From an uncultured Peptostreptococcaceae bacterium (lineage in GTDB: Bacteria > Bacillota > Clostridia > Peptostreptococcales > Peptostreptococcaceae): a DNA stretch of 64,000 nucleotides. Positions within the stretch are counted from its first letter, which is position 1; each line of letters starts with the position of its first letter. The notes beneath the pieces were generated by a model. That model searched no databases, had not been told where the DNA came from, and was given only the letters and a program-made list of their open reading frames with translations. Below are positions 40,599 through 48,665 of the stretch, in pieces. Made by a program: the position numbers and the translations under genes. The DNA is taken from NCBI GenBank assembly GCA_947072565.1, contig CAMTIM010000022.1, positions 210,463 to 274,462 of the forward strand. Reading direction: 5' to 3'.

Positions 40599-41468
40599 AT
40601 GTCAGATAAAAAAATGCTTATGCCAGCTGAAATAGCACAATATACTATTCAAGCTGGAATTAAAAAAGTTAACACACCTAGTAAAAAAGTTTTAGCATCT
40701 GCTTTCTTAGCTGGTGCTTACATAGCATTCGGTGCTTTAGGATCGATTGCTGCTGCTTATAACTTATTAGCAAACCCTGCTACTTACGGATTAGGTAAAA
40801 TGGTTGCTGGTCTTATGTTCCCCGCTGGTCTTATGTTTGTTTTAGTTGCTGGTGCAGATTTATTTACAGGTAATATACTTGTTACTTTAGCAGCTTTAAA
40901 CAAAAAAGTTACTTGGATGCAAACATTTAAAAACTGGGCACTAGTTTGGATTGGAAATCTTATAGGTGCTGTTTTAGTTGCATGGCTTGTAAGCTTATCA
41001 GGAGTATTTGATTGGAGTAACGGATTATACGGTGGTGTTGTAGTAAAAACTGCTGTAGGAAAACTTGGATTCACATGGACTTCTGCTATAGCTTCTGGTT
41101 TATTATGTAACTGGATAGTTTGTGCGACTGTTTGGATGACATATGCTGCAAAAGATGTAGCTGGTAAATTATTAGCTGGATTCTTTGGTATATTCTTATT
41201 TGTATGTGCTGGATTTGAGCATAGTGTTGCCAATATGGGTTATTTATTTGCTGGATTCTTCAGTAAAACTAATCCTGCTTTCTTAGAAGCAGCTCATAAA
41301 ACTGCAGCTGATGCTTCTATTATAAGCATACCAAACATCTTGATAAATAACTTAATACCTGTTACAATAGGTAACATATTAGGTGGAGCAGTATTTGTTG
41401 CTGGTGTATACTTCTTCTTATTTAATAGTAAGAGTGATGATTCATCTAAAATGAAAAATGCTGCATAA
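40599..41468 (+). CDS. Second formate/nitrite transporter family channel
   Basis: 289 residues, six membrane segments, with ADLFTGNILVT and the pore His in GFEHSVANMGYLF. It is a diverged paralogue of the channel at 39548-40336: both start with KxMLxPxEIA and share the layout. A 25-residue insertion (FSKTNPAFLEAAHKTAADA) follows the pore-His helix and could cap the channel. ATAAGGAGG precedes the ATG. It is monocistronic with its own terminator; the substrate is not known. Confidence 0.88.
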   Translation: MSDKKMLMPAEIAQYTIQAGIKKVNTPSKKVLASAFLAGAYIAFGALGSIAAAYNLLANPATYGLGKMVAGLMFPAGLMFVLVAGADLFTGNILVTLAALNKKVTWMQTFKNWALVWIGNLIGAVLVAWLVSLSGVFDWSNGLYGGVVVKTAVGKLGFTWTSAIASGLLCNWIVCATVWMTYAAKDVAGKLLAGFFGIFLFVCAGFEHSVANMGYLFAGFFSKTNPAFLEAAHKTAADASIISIPNILINNLIPVTIGNILGGAVFVAGVYFFLFNSKSDDSSKMKNAA

Positions 41469-41506
41469 TATAAATTAAGTTTTAATATTAAATACAATGA
41501 TTATAA

Positions 41507-41546
41507 AGAGGTTGTTCTATTTTTAAATAGTTCATCCTCTCTTTTA
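41507..41546 (+). terminator. Terminator of the plus-strand FNT gene
   Basis: An interrupted inverted repeat (AGAGG ... CTATTT / AAATAG ... CCTCT) is followed by CTTTTATTT, 39 bases after the stop codon. Confidence 0.65.
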
Positions 41547-41559
41547 TTTATAATCAAAA

Positions 41560-41597
41560 TATTCTTATTTGGTGATTTACCAATTAGAATATATAAT
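41560..41597 (+). promoter_or_regulatory. Promoter of cardiolipin synthase overlapped by an inverted repeat
   Basis: TTGGTG (41569-41574), a 17-base spacer and TATAAT (41592-41597) form a promoter 42 bases before the ATG. A near-perfect inverted repeat (TATTCTtAtTTGGT / ACCAATTAGAATA, 41560-41591) covers the -35 and spacer, an arrangement typical of a repressor operator. Confidence 0.5.
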
Positions 41598-41638
41598 AGT
41601 AATATAGTTATCATAAGTTCTTAAGGGGGGAAATTATT

Positions 41639-43126
41639 ATGGATTTATCTTTTTTTAAAGGTTCTGGTTATGAAATATGTCTTACTGCTGTATATTTAAT
41701 TAACTTTTTAATTGTTTTAAATTTAATTTTTAGAGATAAGCGTAACATAGAAACTACGGTTGCATGGATACTTATATTAAGTACAATTCCTCCACTAGGG
41801 TTTGTTTTATACCTTTCTTTTGGGCGTGGTATATCTAAAGACAATATGTTTAAAATAAAAGAGGCTGAAGATAAAATAATTAAAAGTAGTATTTTAGAAA
41901 CTCATGTTAAGTTAGGATATGCTAACAAATTCGAACCAAATATAGTCGAACATAGGGACATGATTTATGCATTAGCTAATTCAAACAATGCTCATTTTAC
42001 AGATAATAATAGCGTTGATATTTATTCAGAGTGTAATGGATTCTTTGATTCATTATTAGATGAACTTAGACAAGCTAAAAAATATATAAATATACAGTTT
42101 TATATATTTAAAGATGATGATATCGGAAATCAAATTATAGACATTCTTTTAGCTAAAGCTAAAGAAGGTGTTGAAGTAAGGCTTTTATATGATGCTGTTG
42201 GTAGTAGATTATTTACTGATAAATCAATAGTTAAATTAAAAAAAGGTGGGGTTAAAGTTGGTTCTTTCTTCCCTTCTTTTATGAAAATAGTAAACTTCAA
42301 CTTAAACTATAGAAATCATCGTAAAATAGTTGTTATTGATGGTAAAGTCGGTTTTGTAGGTGGTAATAATATAGGAGATGAATACCTAGGTAAAGACTGC
42401 AGATTTGGTAATTGGAGAGATACTCATCTTAAACTTACAGGGGATTGTATACGAGATCTTAACATTAGATTTATACTAGACTGGAGATATACTACTAAAG
42501 AAGATTTAGATTTAAATAAGTATTTTAATTATGATTGTTATACTACTACTTGTACTAACTCTCATTCCAACAACATAGGTATTCAAATAGTATCAAGTGG
42601 ACCAGATATAACTGAATTAGATGAAATAAAATATGGCTATATTAAAATGATTCAAAACGCAAAAAAATATGTGTATATACAAAGCCCTTATTTTATTCTA
42701 GACAAAACTCTTACTGATACTATAAAGATAGCTTGTTTATCTGGCGTTGATGTGAGAATTATGATTCCATCTAAACCTGACCATCCATTTGTTTATTGGG
42801 CATCATATTCTTATGCTGGAGAATTATTAAAATTCGGTGCTAAGCTTTATACTTATGATGAAAATTCATTCCTACACGCAAAGACAATTGTAATGGATGA
42901 TGCAGTTTGTTCTATCGGTACTGCTAATATGGATATTAGAAGTTTTGAACTTAATTTCGAAGTAAATGCGTTTATATATTCTTCTGAAATTTCACAAAAA
43001 CAAAAATCAATTTTCGAAAATGATATTTTAAATTCAAGAGAAATTACTTTAGACTTATATAATTCAAGGTCTACTAGTGTAAAAGTAAAAGAATCTGTTT
43101 CTAGACTTTTATCTCCTGTCTTATAA
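41639..43126 (+). CDS. cls: Cardiolipin synthase, PLD superfamily
   Basis: 495 residues. Two N-terminal membrane helices (about residues 12-32 and 40-62) are followed by two phospholipase-D HKD motifs: HRKIVVIDG (about residue 224) and HAKTIVMDD (about 411), each with the downstream G-x-x-N/S. It joins two phosphatidylglycerol molecules to make cardiolipin at the membrane. AAGGGGGG precedes the ATG. It is monocistronic, with its own promoter and terminator. Confidence 0.94.
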   Translation: MDLSFFKGSGYEICLTAVYLINFLIVLNLIFRDKRNIETTVAWILILSTIPPLGFVLYLSFGRGISKDNMFKIKEAEDKIIKSSILETHVKLGYANKFEPNIVEHRDMIYALANSNNAHFTDNNSVDIYSECNGFFDSLLDELRQAKKYINIQFYIFKDDDIGNQIIDILLAKAKEGVEVRLLYDAVGSRLFTDKSIVKLKKGGVKVGSFFPSFMKIVNFNLNYRNHRKIVVIDGKVGFVGGNNIGDEYLGKDCRFGNWRDTHLKLTGDCIRDLNIRFILDWRYTTKEDLDLNKYFNYDCYTTTCTNSHSNNIGIQIVSSGPDITELDEIKYGYIKMIQNAKKYVYIQSPYFILDKTLTDTIKIACLSGVDVRIMIPSKPDHPFVYWASYSYAGELLKFGAKLYTYDENSFLHAKTIVMDDAVCSIGTANMDIRSFELNFEVNAFIYSSEISQKQKSIFENDILNSREITLDLYNSRSTSVKVKESVSRLLSPVL

Positions 43127-43148
43127 TATAAACTTTTAGATAGCTTAA

Positions 43149-43187
43149 GGTGCTTGTTGTATAATTAAATACAATAAGCACTTTTTT
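43149..43187 (+). terminator. Terminator of cls
   Basis: A long inverted repeat (GTGCTT-g-TTGTAT / ATACAA-t-AAGCAC) is followed by a T6 run on the plus strand. Confidence 0.85.
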
Positions 43188-43246
43188 ACTTTTTTTCTAA
43201 TTATTTTTTTCTAAATTTTTAGTTAATTTATTGATTTTTTGCAATT

Positions 43247-43275
43247 TGGCAACTTTTATATACTATAATATAATT
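43247..43275 (+). promoter_or_regulatory. Strong sigma-A-type promoter of the hydrogenase operon
   Basis: TTGGCA, a 17-base spacer and a perfect TATAAT lie in the 43188-43452 gap, giving an untranslated leader of about 170 bases before hydC. Confidence 0.7.
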
Positions 43276-43351
43276 ATCATTAATATCATTCAATTCAAAA
43301 TAAATTCATCGATTGTCTATCCTTAAAATATCATTTTTCAACTGTATCTTA

Positions 43352-43386
43352 TTATTAATCCTTAATAAGTAATTAATATAAGGATT
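43352..43386 (+). promoter_or_regulatory. Overlapping inverted repeats in the hydrogenase leader
   Basis: TTATTAA-TCC-TTAATAA (43352-43368) is a perfect 7-3-7 palindrome, and AATCCTTA / TAAGGATT (43357-43364 and 43379-43386) is an 8-bp inverted repeat that overlaps it. They cannot both form in one RNA. They lie between the promoter and the hydC start and could be an operator or a leader switch. Confidence 0.4.
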
Positions 43387-43452
43387 TATACACGTTAATT
43401 AATTAATTTTTTTAATTAAAATAGTAATTTCAAAATAAAAAGGGGGATTTAT

Positions 43453-43950
43453 ATGTGTGATTTTGTTTCATGCAACAAACAGTTATTTGAAAAACTAGAT
43501 AACTTTATTGATGCTCTTCCAACTAAAGATGGTGCTTTAATACAAGTATTACACCATGCTCAAGGTATATTTGGATACCTTCCTAAGGAAATTCAACTTT
43601 ATATAGCAAAAGCTCTTGATATCGCTCCTGCTAAAGTCTATGGAGTTGTAAGTTTCTATTCTTATTTTACAACTGAAGCTAGAGGCGAATACAAAATAAG
43701 TGTATGTTTAGGTACTGTATGTTTTGTTAAAGGTGCTGATAAAATACTGGCTGAATTTGAAAAACAACTTGGAATTAAATCTGGTCAAACTACTGAGGAT
43801 CTTAAATTTTCTCTTGATGGATTAAGATGTGTGGGTGCATGCGGTCTTGCTCCTGTAGTTGTTGTAAATGGTAAAGTTTTTGGTCAGGTTAAGCCTGAAC
43901 AAGTTAGTGAAATATTAGGCTACTATAATGATTTAAGCTTAAATTGCTAA
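43453..43950 (+). CDS. hydC: NuoE-like [2Fe-2S] subunit of electron-bifurcating [FeFe] hydrogenase
   Basis: 165 residues. A helical N-terminus (VLHHAQGIFGYLPKEI) leads into a thioredoxin-like domain with four Cys for a [2Fe-2S] cluster: CLGTVC (about residues 90-95) and CVGACG (about 131-136). It matches the HydC / HndA / NuoE subunit that exchanges electrons with the NAD-binding subunit. AAGGGGGG precedes the ATG. It begins the hydC-hydB-hydA operon, with 13 bp to hydB. Confidence 0.92.
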   Translation: MCDFVSCNKQLFEKLDNFIDALPTKDGALIQVLHHAQGIFGYLPKEIQLYIAKALDIAPAKVYGVVSFYSYFTTEARGEYKISVCLGTVCFVKGADKILAEFEKQLGIKSGQTTEDLKFSLDGLRCVGACGLAPVVVVNGKVFGQVKPEQVSEILGYYNDLSLNC

Positions 43951-43963
43951 GGGGGGATAGATA

Positions 43964-45844
43964 ATGAGTACAATAAAGTCATTTGATGAATTAAAAAGTT
44001 TAGTTACTGAATTAAAGCCAATTCTTGATATGAGAGAAAATCACAATAGAAATAATCTTTCTAAAAGAGAAATATTAGTTTGTGGAGGTACTGGGTGTAC
44101 CTCTGCAGATAGTTTACAAATAATAGAAAACTTAAGAAGTGAAATTAAAAATGCAGGTCTTGAAAGTGAGGTTGAAGTTCATTTAACAGGATGTTTTGGA
44201 TTCTGTGCCAAAGGTCCTATTGCTAAGGTCTTCCCTGATAACGTTTTCTATGTTCAGGTTACTCCAGATGATGCTAAAGAAATAGTAACTGAACATTTAG
44301 TTAACCATAAAGTAGTAGAAAGACTATTATTTGAAGAGCCCTCTCTGGACCATAAAAAGGTAGAGAAACATGATGATATGTCTTTCTATAAAAAACAATC
44401 TCGTGTTGCACTTAGAAATTGTGGGCACATAAACCCTGAAGATGTAAATGAATACATAGGATGCGATGGTTACGTAGCTCTAGGTAAATGCATATCTGAA
44501 TTATCTCCAGAAGAAGTTATTTCAGAAATTAAAGCATCTGGCCTTAGAGGTAGAGGTGGTGCTGGATTCCCTACTGGTGTTAAATGGGAGTCTTCTGCTC
44601 AAACACCTCCAGGACAAAAATACGTTGTATGTAATGCTGATGAAGGTGACCCAGGAGCATTTATGGATAGATCTATACTTGAAGGAGACCCTCATAGTGT
44701 ATTAGAAGCTATGGCTGTATGTGGTTATGCAATTGGAGCTGACACTGGATACATCTATATAAGAGCTGAATATCCTCTTGCTATAGAAAGATTAAAAATT
44801 GCAATATCTCAAGCTGAAAATGCAGGAGTTCTTGGAAAAAATATATTGGGAACTGACTTTAACTTTAACATAGAATTAAAATACGGTGCTGGAGCATTTG
44901 TTTGTGGTGAAGGTACTGCTCTTATAAATTCTATAGAAGGTAAACGTGGTGAACCTAGAATGAAAACTTTCAGTTCATCAAAACGAGGCTTATGGGATGT
45001 TCCAACTTGTTTAAATAACGTTGAAACTTTTGCTAATATACCTGCCATAATAAATAAGGGAGCTTCTTGGTTTACTGAATATGGAACTGAAGACTCTCCT
45101 GGAACTAAGGTTTTCGCTCTTGGTGGAAAAATAAATAATGTTGGTCTTGTTGAAGTTCCAATGGGTACTACTTTAAGAGAAATAGTATATGAAATAGGAG
45201 GAGGAATTCCTGAAGGAAGAAGCTTTAAGGCTGTTCAAACAGGAGGTCCATCTGGTGGATGTATTTCTTCAAAAAACTTAGATACTCCTATAGATTTCAA
45301 ATCATTAGGTGCAATAGGTTCGATGATGGGTTCAGGGGGTATGCTTGTTCTTGATAACTCTGACTGCATGGTTAATATATGTAAATTCTTCCTTGAGTTT
45401 ACGGTAGAAGAATCTTGTGGAAAATGTACCCCTTGCCGTATAGGTAATAAACGTTTACTTGAAATGCTTCAAAAAATAACTGATGGTAAAGGAACTCTAA
45501 AAGATTTAGATGATTTAAGGGAACTAGCTACAACTATAAAATCTACTTCTTTATGTGGACTTGGAAAATGTGCTCCTAATCCAGTTTTAAGTACTCTTAA
45601 TAATTTCTACGATGAATATTTAGCTCATGTTGTAGATAAAAAATGTCCTTCTGGAAAATGTCAGTCTCTACTTAGCTTTGTTATAACTGATGCATGTAAG
45701 GGATGTACTAAATGTTCTAAAATATGCCCTGCTGGCTGCATAACTGGTAATGTTAAGGAAAAACATACAATAGATACTACTAAATGCTTAAAATGTGGCG
45801 CTTGCCTAGATAGCTGTAAGTTTAAAGCTATTATTAAACAATAA
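43964..45844 (+). CDS. hydB: NuoF-like flavoprotein subunit of electron-bifurcating [FeFe] hydrogenase
   Basis: 626 residues, longer than NuoF because of added ends. Residues 30-130 form a thioredoxin-like [2Fe-2S] domain (CGGTGC, CFGFCAKG). The NAD/FMN core has GLRGRGGAGFPTG, CNADEGDPGA and GAGAFVCGEGTAL; the [4Fe-4S] motif is ESCGKCTPCRIG. The last 60 residues are a two-cluster ferredoxin (CKGCTKCSKICP, CLKCGACLDSC). This is the HydB architecture: it takes electrons from NADH and, through flavin, splits them between NAD and ferredoxin paths. Confidence 0.94.
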   Translation: MSTIKSFDELKSLVTELKPILDMRENHNRNNLSKREILVCGGTGCTSADSLQIIENLRSEIKNAGLESEVEVHLTGCFGFCAKGPIAKVFPDNVFYVQVTPDDAKEIVTEHLVNHKVVERLLFEEPSLDHKKVEKHDDMSFYKKQSRVALRNCGHINPEDVNEYIGCDGYVALGKCISELSPEEVISEIKASGLRGRGGAGFPTGVKWESSAQTPPGQKYVVCNADEGDPGAFMDRSILEGDPHSVLEAMAVCGYAIGADTGYIYIRAEYPLAIERLKIAISQAENAGVLGKNILGTDFNFNIELKYGAGAFVCGEGTALINSIEGKRGEPRMKTFSSSKRGLWDVPTCLNNVETFANIPAIINKGASWFTEYGTEDSPGTKVFALGGKINNVGLVEVPMGTTLREIVYEIGGGIPEGRSFKAVQTGGPSGGCISSKNLDTPIDFKSLGAIGSMMGSGGMLVLDNSDCMVNICKFFLEFTVEESCGKCTPCRIGNKRLLEMLQKITDGKGTLKDLDDLRELATTIKSTSLCGLGKCAPNPVLSTLNNFYDEYLAHVVDKKCPSGKCQSLLSFVITDACKGCTKCSKICPAGCITGNVKEKHTIDTTKCLKCGACLDSCKFKAIIKQ

Positions 45845-45864
45845 TTTGGTTAGGGGGGATATCA

Positions 45865-47658
45865 ATGAGTTTAGTTAATTTAACTATAAATGGAAAATCT
45901 GTATCAGTGCCTAAAGGTACTACTATTTTAGAAGCTGCCAAAAATGTAAATGTTAAAATACCTAATCTTTGTCATTTGCATATGAGCGAGATAAACATGG
46001 TTAATCAATGTGCATCATGTCGTGTGTGTATGGTTAGCGCTGGTAGAGGTTTAGTTCCAGCCTGTGGAACTCTTGTTAAAGAAAATATGAATGTCCAAAC
46101 TAATACTAAAGAAGCATTGAATGCCAGAAAAAATGTTGTTGAACTTTTGTTATCTGACCATCCTCAAGATTGCCTTGCTTGTGAAAAAAACGGGAACTGT
46201 GAATTGCAAAGCATAGCTGCTGATTTAGGAATAAGAAAGATAAGATTTAAAGGAGAACAATCCACTACTCCAACAGATAACTCATCTAAATCTATAGTTA
46301 AAAATCATGATAAATGTATCTTATGCAGAAGATGCGAAACAATGTGTAATGAAATTCAAACGGTAGGTGTCTTATCTGGAATAAATAGAGGTTTTAATAC
46401 TGAAGTTGGTACTTTCTTTAATGCTAATTTATCCGATACAGAGTGTACTTACTGCGGTCAATGTATCTCCGTTTGCCCAACTGGTGCTTTAACTGAAGTT
46501 AATAATATACCATTGGTGTGGGATGCTCTAAGCCAAAATGAAAAAACTGTTGTAGTTCAAGTTGCACCTGCTGTAAGAGTTGCAATAGGTGAAGAGTTTG
46601 GCTTAGAACCTGGTGATATATCAACTGGTAAAATGGTTGCAGCTTTAAGATCAATTGGTTTTAAACATGTATTTGATACAAATTTTGCAGCAGATCTTAC
46701 AATATTAGAAGAAGCTTCAGAGTTTTTACACAGGCTTAAAGAAAACCACAATCTTCCAATATTAACAAGTTGCTGTCCTGCATGGGTAAACTTTGTTGAA
46801 AATAATTATCCTCAATTATTAAACTTACCTTCTAGCTGCAAATCTCCTCAAGAGATGTTTGGTGCTATAGCTAAAAATTACTTTGGCCCTAAGGTTATGA
46901 ACGTAGAACCAAAAGACATGTATGTTGTTTCAGTAATGCCTTGTGTTGCTAAAAAATATGAGTGTTCTAGAAGTGAGCTAGGTCAAGGTGAAGTTCTTGA
47001 TGTTGATGTAGCTATAACTACTAGAGAGCTAGCTAAAATGATAAAAGAGTCTGGGATAAATTTATTAAACCTTGAAGAAGAATGTTTTGATAGTCCTTTA
47101 GGCGAATCTACTGGATCTGCTGATATATTTGGAACTACTGGAGGAGTCTTAGAAGCTGCTCTTCGTACAGCATATGAATGGGTAACTAATAAAGAGTTAG
47201 CTGATGTTAACTTTACCCAAGTTAGAGGTTTAGAAGGAATAAAAGAAGCTAGTATAGACTTAGATGGAACTATAGTTAATGTTTGTGCAGTTAGTAGTCT
47301 TGGAAATGCTAGAAAAGTTATGGACGAGGTTGCTAAAGGCAATTCTAAATATCATATTATAGAAATAATGGCTTGTCCTGGTGGATGTGTTGCTGGTGGA
47401 GGCCAACCTTATCATCATGGCGATTATAATGTAGTTAAAAAAAGATCCAAAGGATTATATAACATAGATAGCGGCAAAAAATTACGTAAATCTCATGAAA
47501 ATCCTTCTATAATTACTTTATATGATACTTTCTTAGGAAAACCATATGGAGATTCTGCTCATAAGTACCTTCATACTCACTACTTTGATAAAAGCTGTGT
47601 ATATGAGAAAAATAATAGTAATTGCAGCGATCCTAAAGAGGCAGATGCAACTATTTAA
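45865..47658 (+). CDS. hydA: Catalytic subunit of trimeric [FeFe] hydrogenase
   Basis: 597 residues. N-terminal plant-type [2Fe-2S] domain (CASCRVC), a His/Cys-ligated [4Fe-4S] site (HPQDCLACEKNGNC, about 99-112), then two [4Fe-4S] clusters (CILCRRCETMC; CTYCGQCISVCP). The H-cluster motifs are intact: L1 TSCCPAW (301-307), L2 MPCVAKKYE (358-366) and L3 MACPGGC (502-508). It reduces protons to hydrogen or works in reverse; with HydB and HydC it probably couples NADH and reduced ferredoxin. The maturation genes hydE, hydF and hydG are not in the window. GGGGGG precedes the ATG. Confidence 0.95.
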   Translation: MSLVNLTINGKSVSVPKGTTILEAAKNVNVKIPNLCHLHMSEINMVNQCASCRVCMVSAGRGLVPACGTLVKENMNVQTNTKEALNARKNVVELLLSDHPQDCLACEKNGNCELQSIAADLGIRKIRFKGEQSTTPTDNSSKSIVKNHDKCILCRRCETMCNEIQTVGVLSGINRGFNTEVGTFFNANLSDTECTYCGQCISVCPTGALTEVNNIPLVWDALSQNEKTVVVQVAPAVRVAIGEEFGLEPGDISTGKMVAALRSIGFKHVFDTNFAADLTILEEASEFLHRLKENHNLPILTSCCPAWVNFVENNYPQLLNLPSSCKSPQEMFGAIAKNYFGPKVMNVEPKDMYVVSVMPCVAKKYECSRSELGQGEVLDVDVAITTRELAKMIKESGINLLNLEEECFDSPLGESTGSADIFGTTGGVLEAALRTAYEWVTNKELADVNFTQVRGLEGIKEASIDLDGTIVNVCAVSSLGNARKVMDEVAKGNSKYHIIEIMACPGGCVAGGGQPYHHGDYNVVKKRSKGLYNIDSGKKLRKSHENPSIITLYDTFLGKPYGDSAHKYLHTHYFDKSCVYEKNNSNCSDPKEADATI

Positions 47659-47682
47659 TATTAATTAAATTCTACATTAAAA

Positions 47683-47718
47683 AAAGGATAAAGATTACTT
47701 TGATAATCTTTATCCTTT
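47683..47718. terminator. Bidirectional terminator between hydA and hprK
   Basis: A perfect 15-bp inverted repeat (AAAGGATAAAGATTA / TAATCTTTATCCTTT) with a 6-base loop has T-rich sequence on both strands between convergent genes. Confidence 0.9.
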
Positions 47719-47725
47719 CTTATTT

Positions 47726-48659
47726 TTATTTTTTTGTATCTATCAAATCAGATAATTTTTTCGTAAATTCTTGAGCAGCATCATATCCCATTCTCTTTTG
47801 TCTATAATTCATAGCTGCTACTTCAACTACCATCGCAGTATTTCTACCTGGCTTAACTGGTACAACTAATTTTTCAACTTTTATTTCTAAAATCGATTCA
47901 TATTCTTTATCTAATCCTAGTCTATCATAATACTTCTCTTCATTCCAAGATTCTAAATGTACAACTAAATCTATTCCCTTTGAATTTTTAACTGCCCCTA
48001 CTCCATATAAACTTCTTACATCTATAATTCCGATTCCTCTTATTTCTAAAAAATGTCTAAGTAACTCTGGAGATTGACCTAGCAACATACTTTCGTCTAA
48101 TCTTCTTATTTCAACAGCATCATCAGCTACTAGCCTATGCCCTCTTTGAACTAATTCTAGTGCAGTCTCTGATTTGCCTATACTACTTTCTCCTTTTATT
48201 AACACTCCTATTCCATATACATCAACTAAAACTCCATGTAATGTTGTATGGGGTGCTAGTCTATCATCTAAATAATTAGATAATCTATTTATAAACCTAG
48301 TTGTATTTCTTTTTGTAGTTAAAATCACTCTATTGTGTTTTTTAGCAAATTTAATAACATCTGGCTTAACTTCTAGGTCTCTAGTTACTACCAATGCAGG
48401 TATCTCATGAGCAAAAAATTTATCTAAAACCTGAGCTCTCGTTTCTTCATCTATATAACTAAAATAATTATATTCTGCTTTTCCTACTATTTGTATTCTA
48501 TCATGCGCAAAATGTTCGAAATACCCTGCAAACTGCAATCCTGGGCGGTTTATATCTTGAGAATATACATAATAATCTTTATCCTCAGGCATACATACTG
48601 ATTCTAACTCTAAATCTTTTGCCATATCTTTAATTGAAACTTTATCGACTAAATTCATA
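47726..48659 (-). CDS. hprK: HPr kinase/phosphorylase
   Basis: About 311 residues from the ATG at 48659 (AAAGGG before it); the open frame runs into uvrC, but the ATG gives a clean 6-bp gap. The P-loop is GESSIGKSETAL (about 155-166), with HPrK signature segments AVEIRRLDES and LEIRGIGIIDVRSLYG and the C-terminal loop around KPGRNTAMVVEVAA. It phosphorylates Ser46 of HPr in response to glycolytic metabolites, controlling sugar uptake and carbon catabolite repression. It is co-transcribed with uvrC. Confidence 0.95.
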
Positions 48660-48665
48660 TAATAT

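Noticed and set aside
40784..41233. Minus-strand ORF of 149 residues inside the plus-strand FNT gene
   Set aside because: Shadow frame; Pro/Thr/Asn-rich translation without motifs.
43380..43425. Rex operator in the hydrogenase leader (TTAATTAATTAA)
   Set aside because: Only the A+T core fits; the outer TTG and CAA bases of the Rex pattern are missing on both sides.
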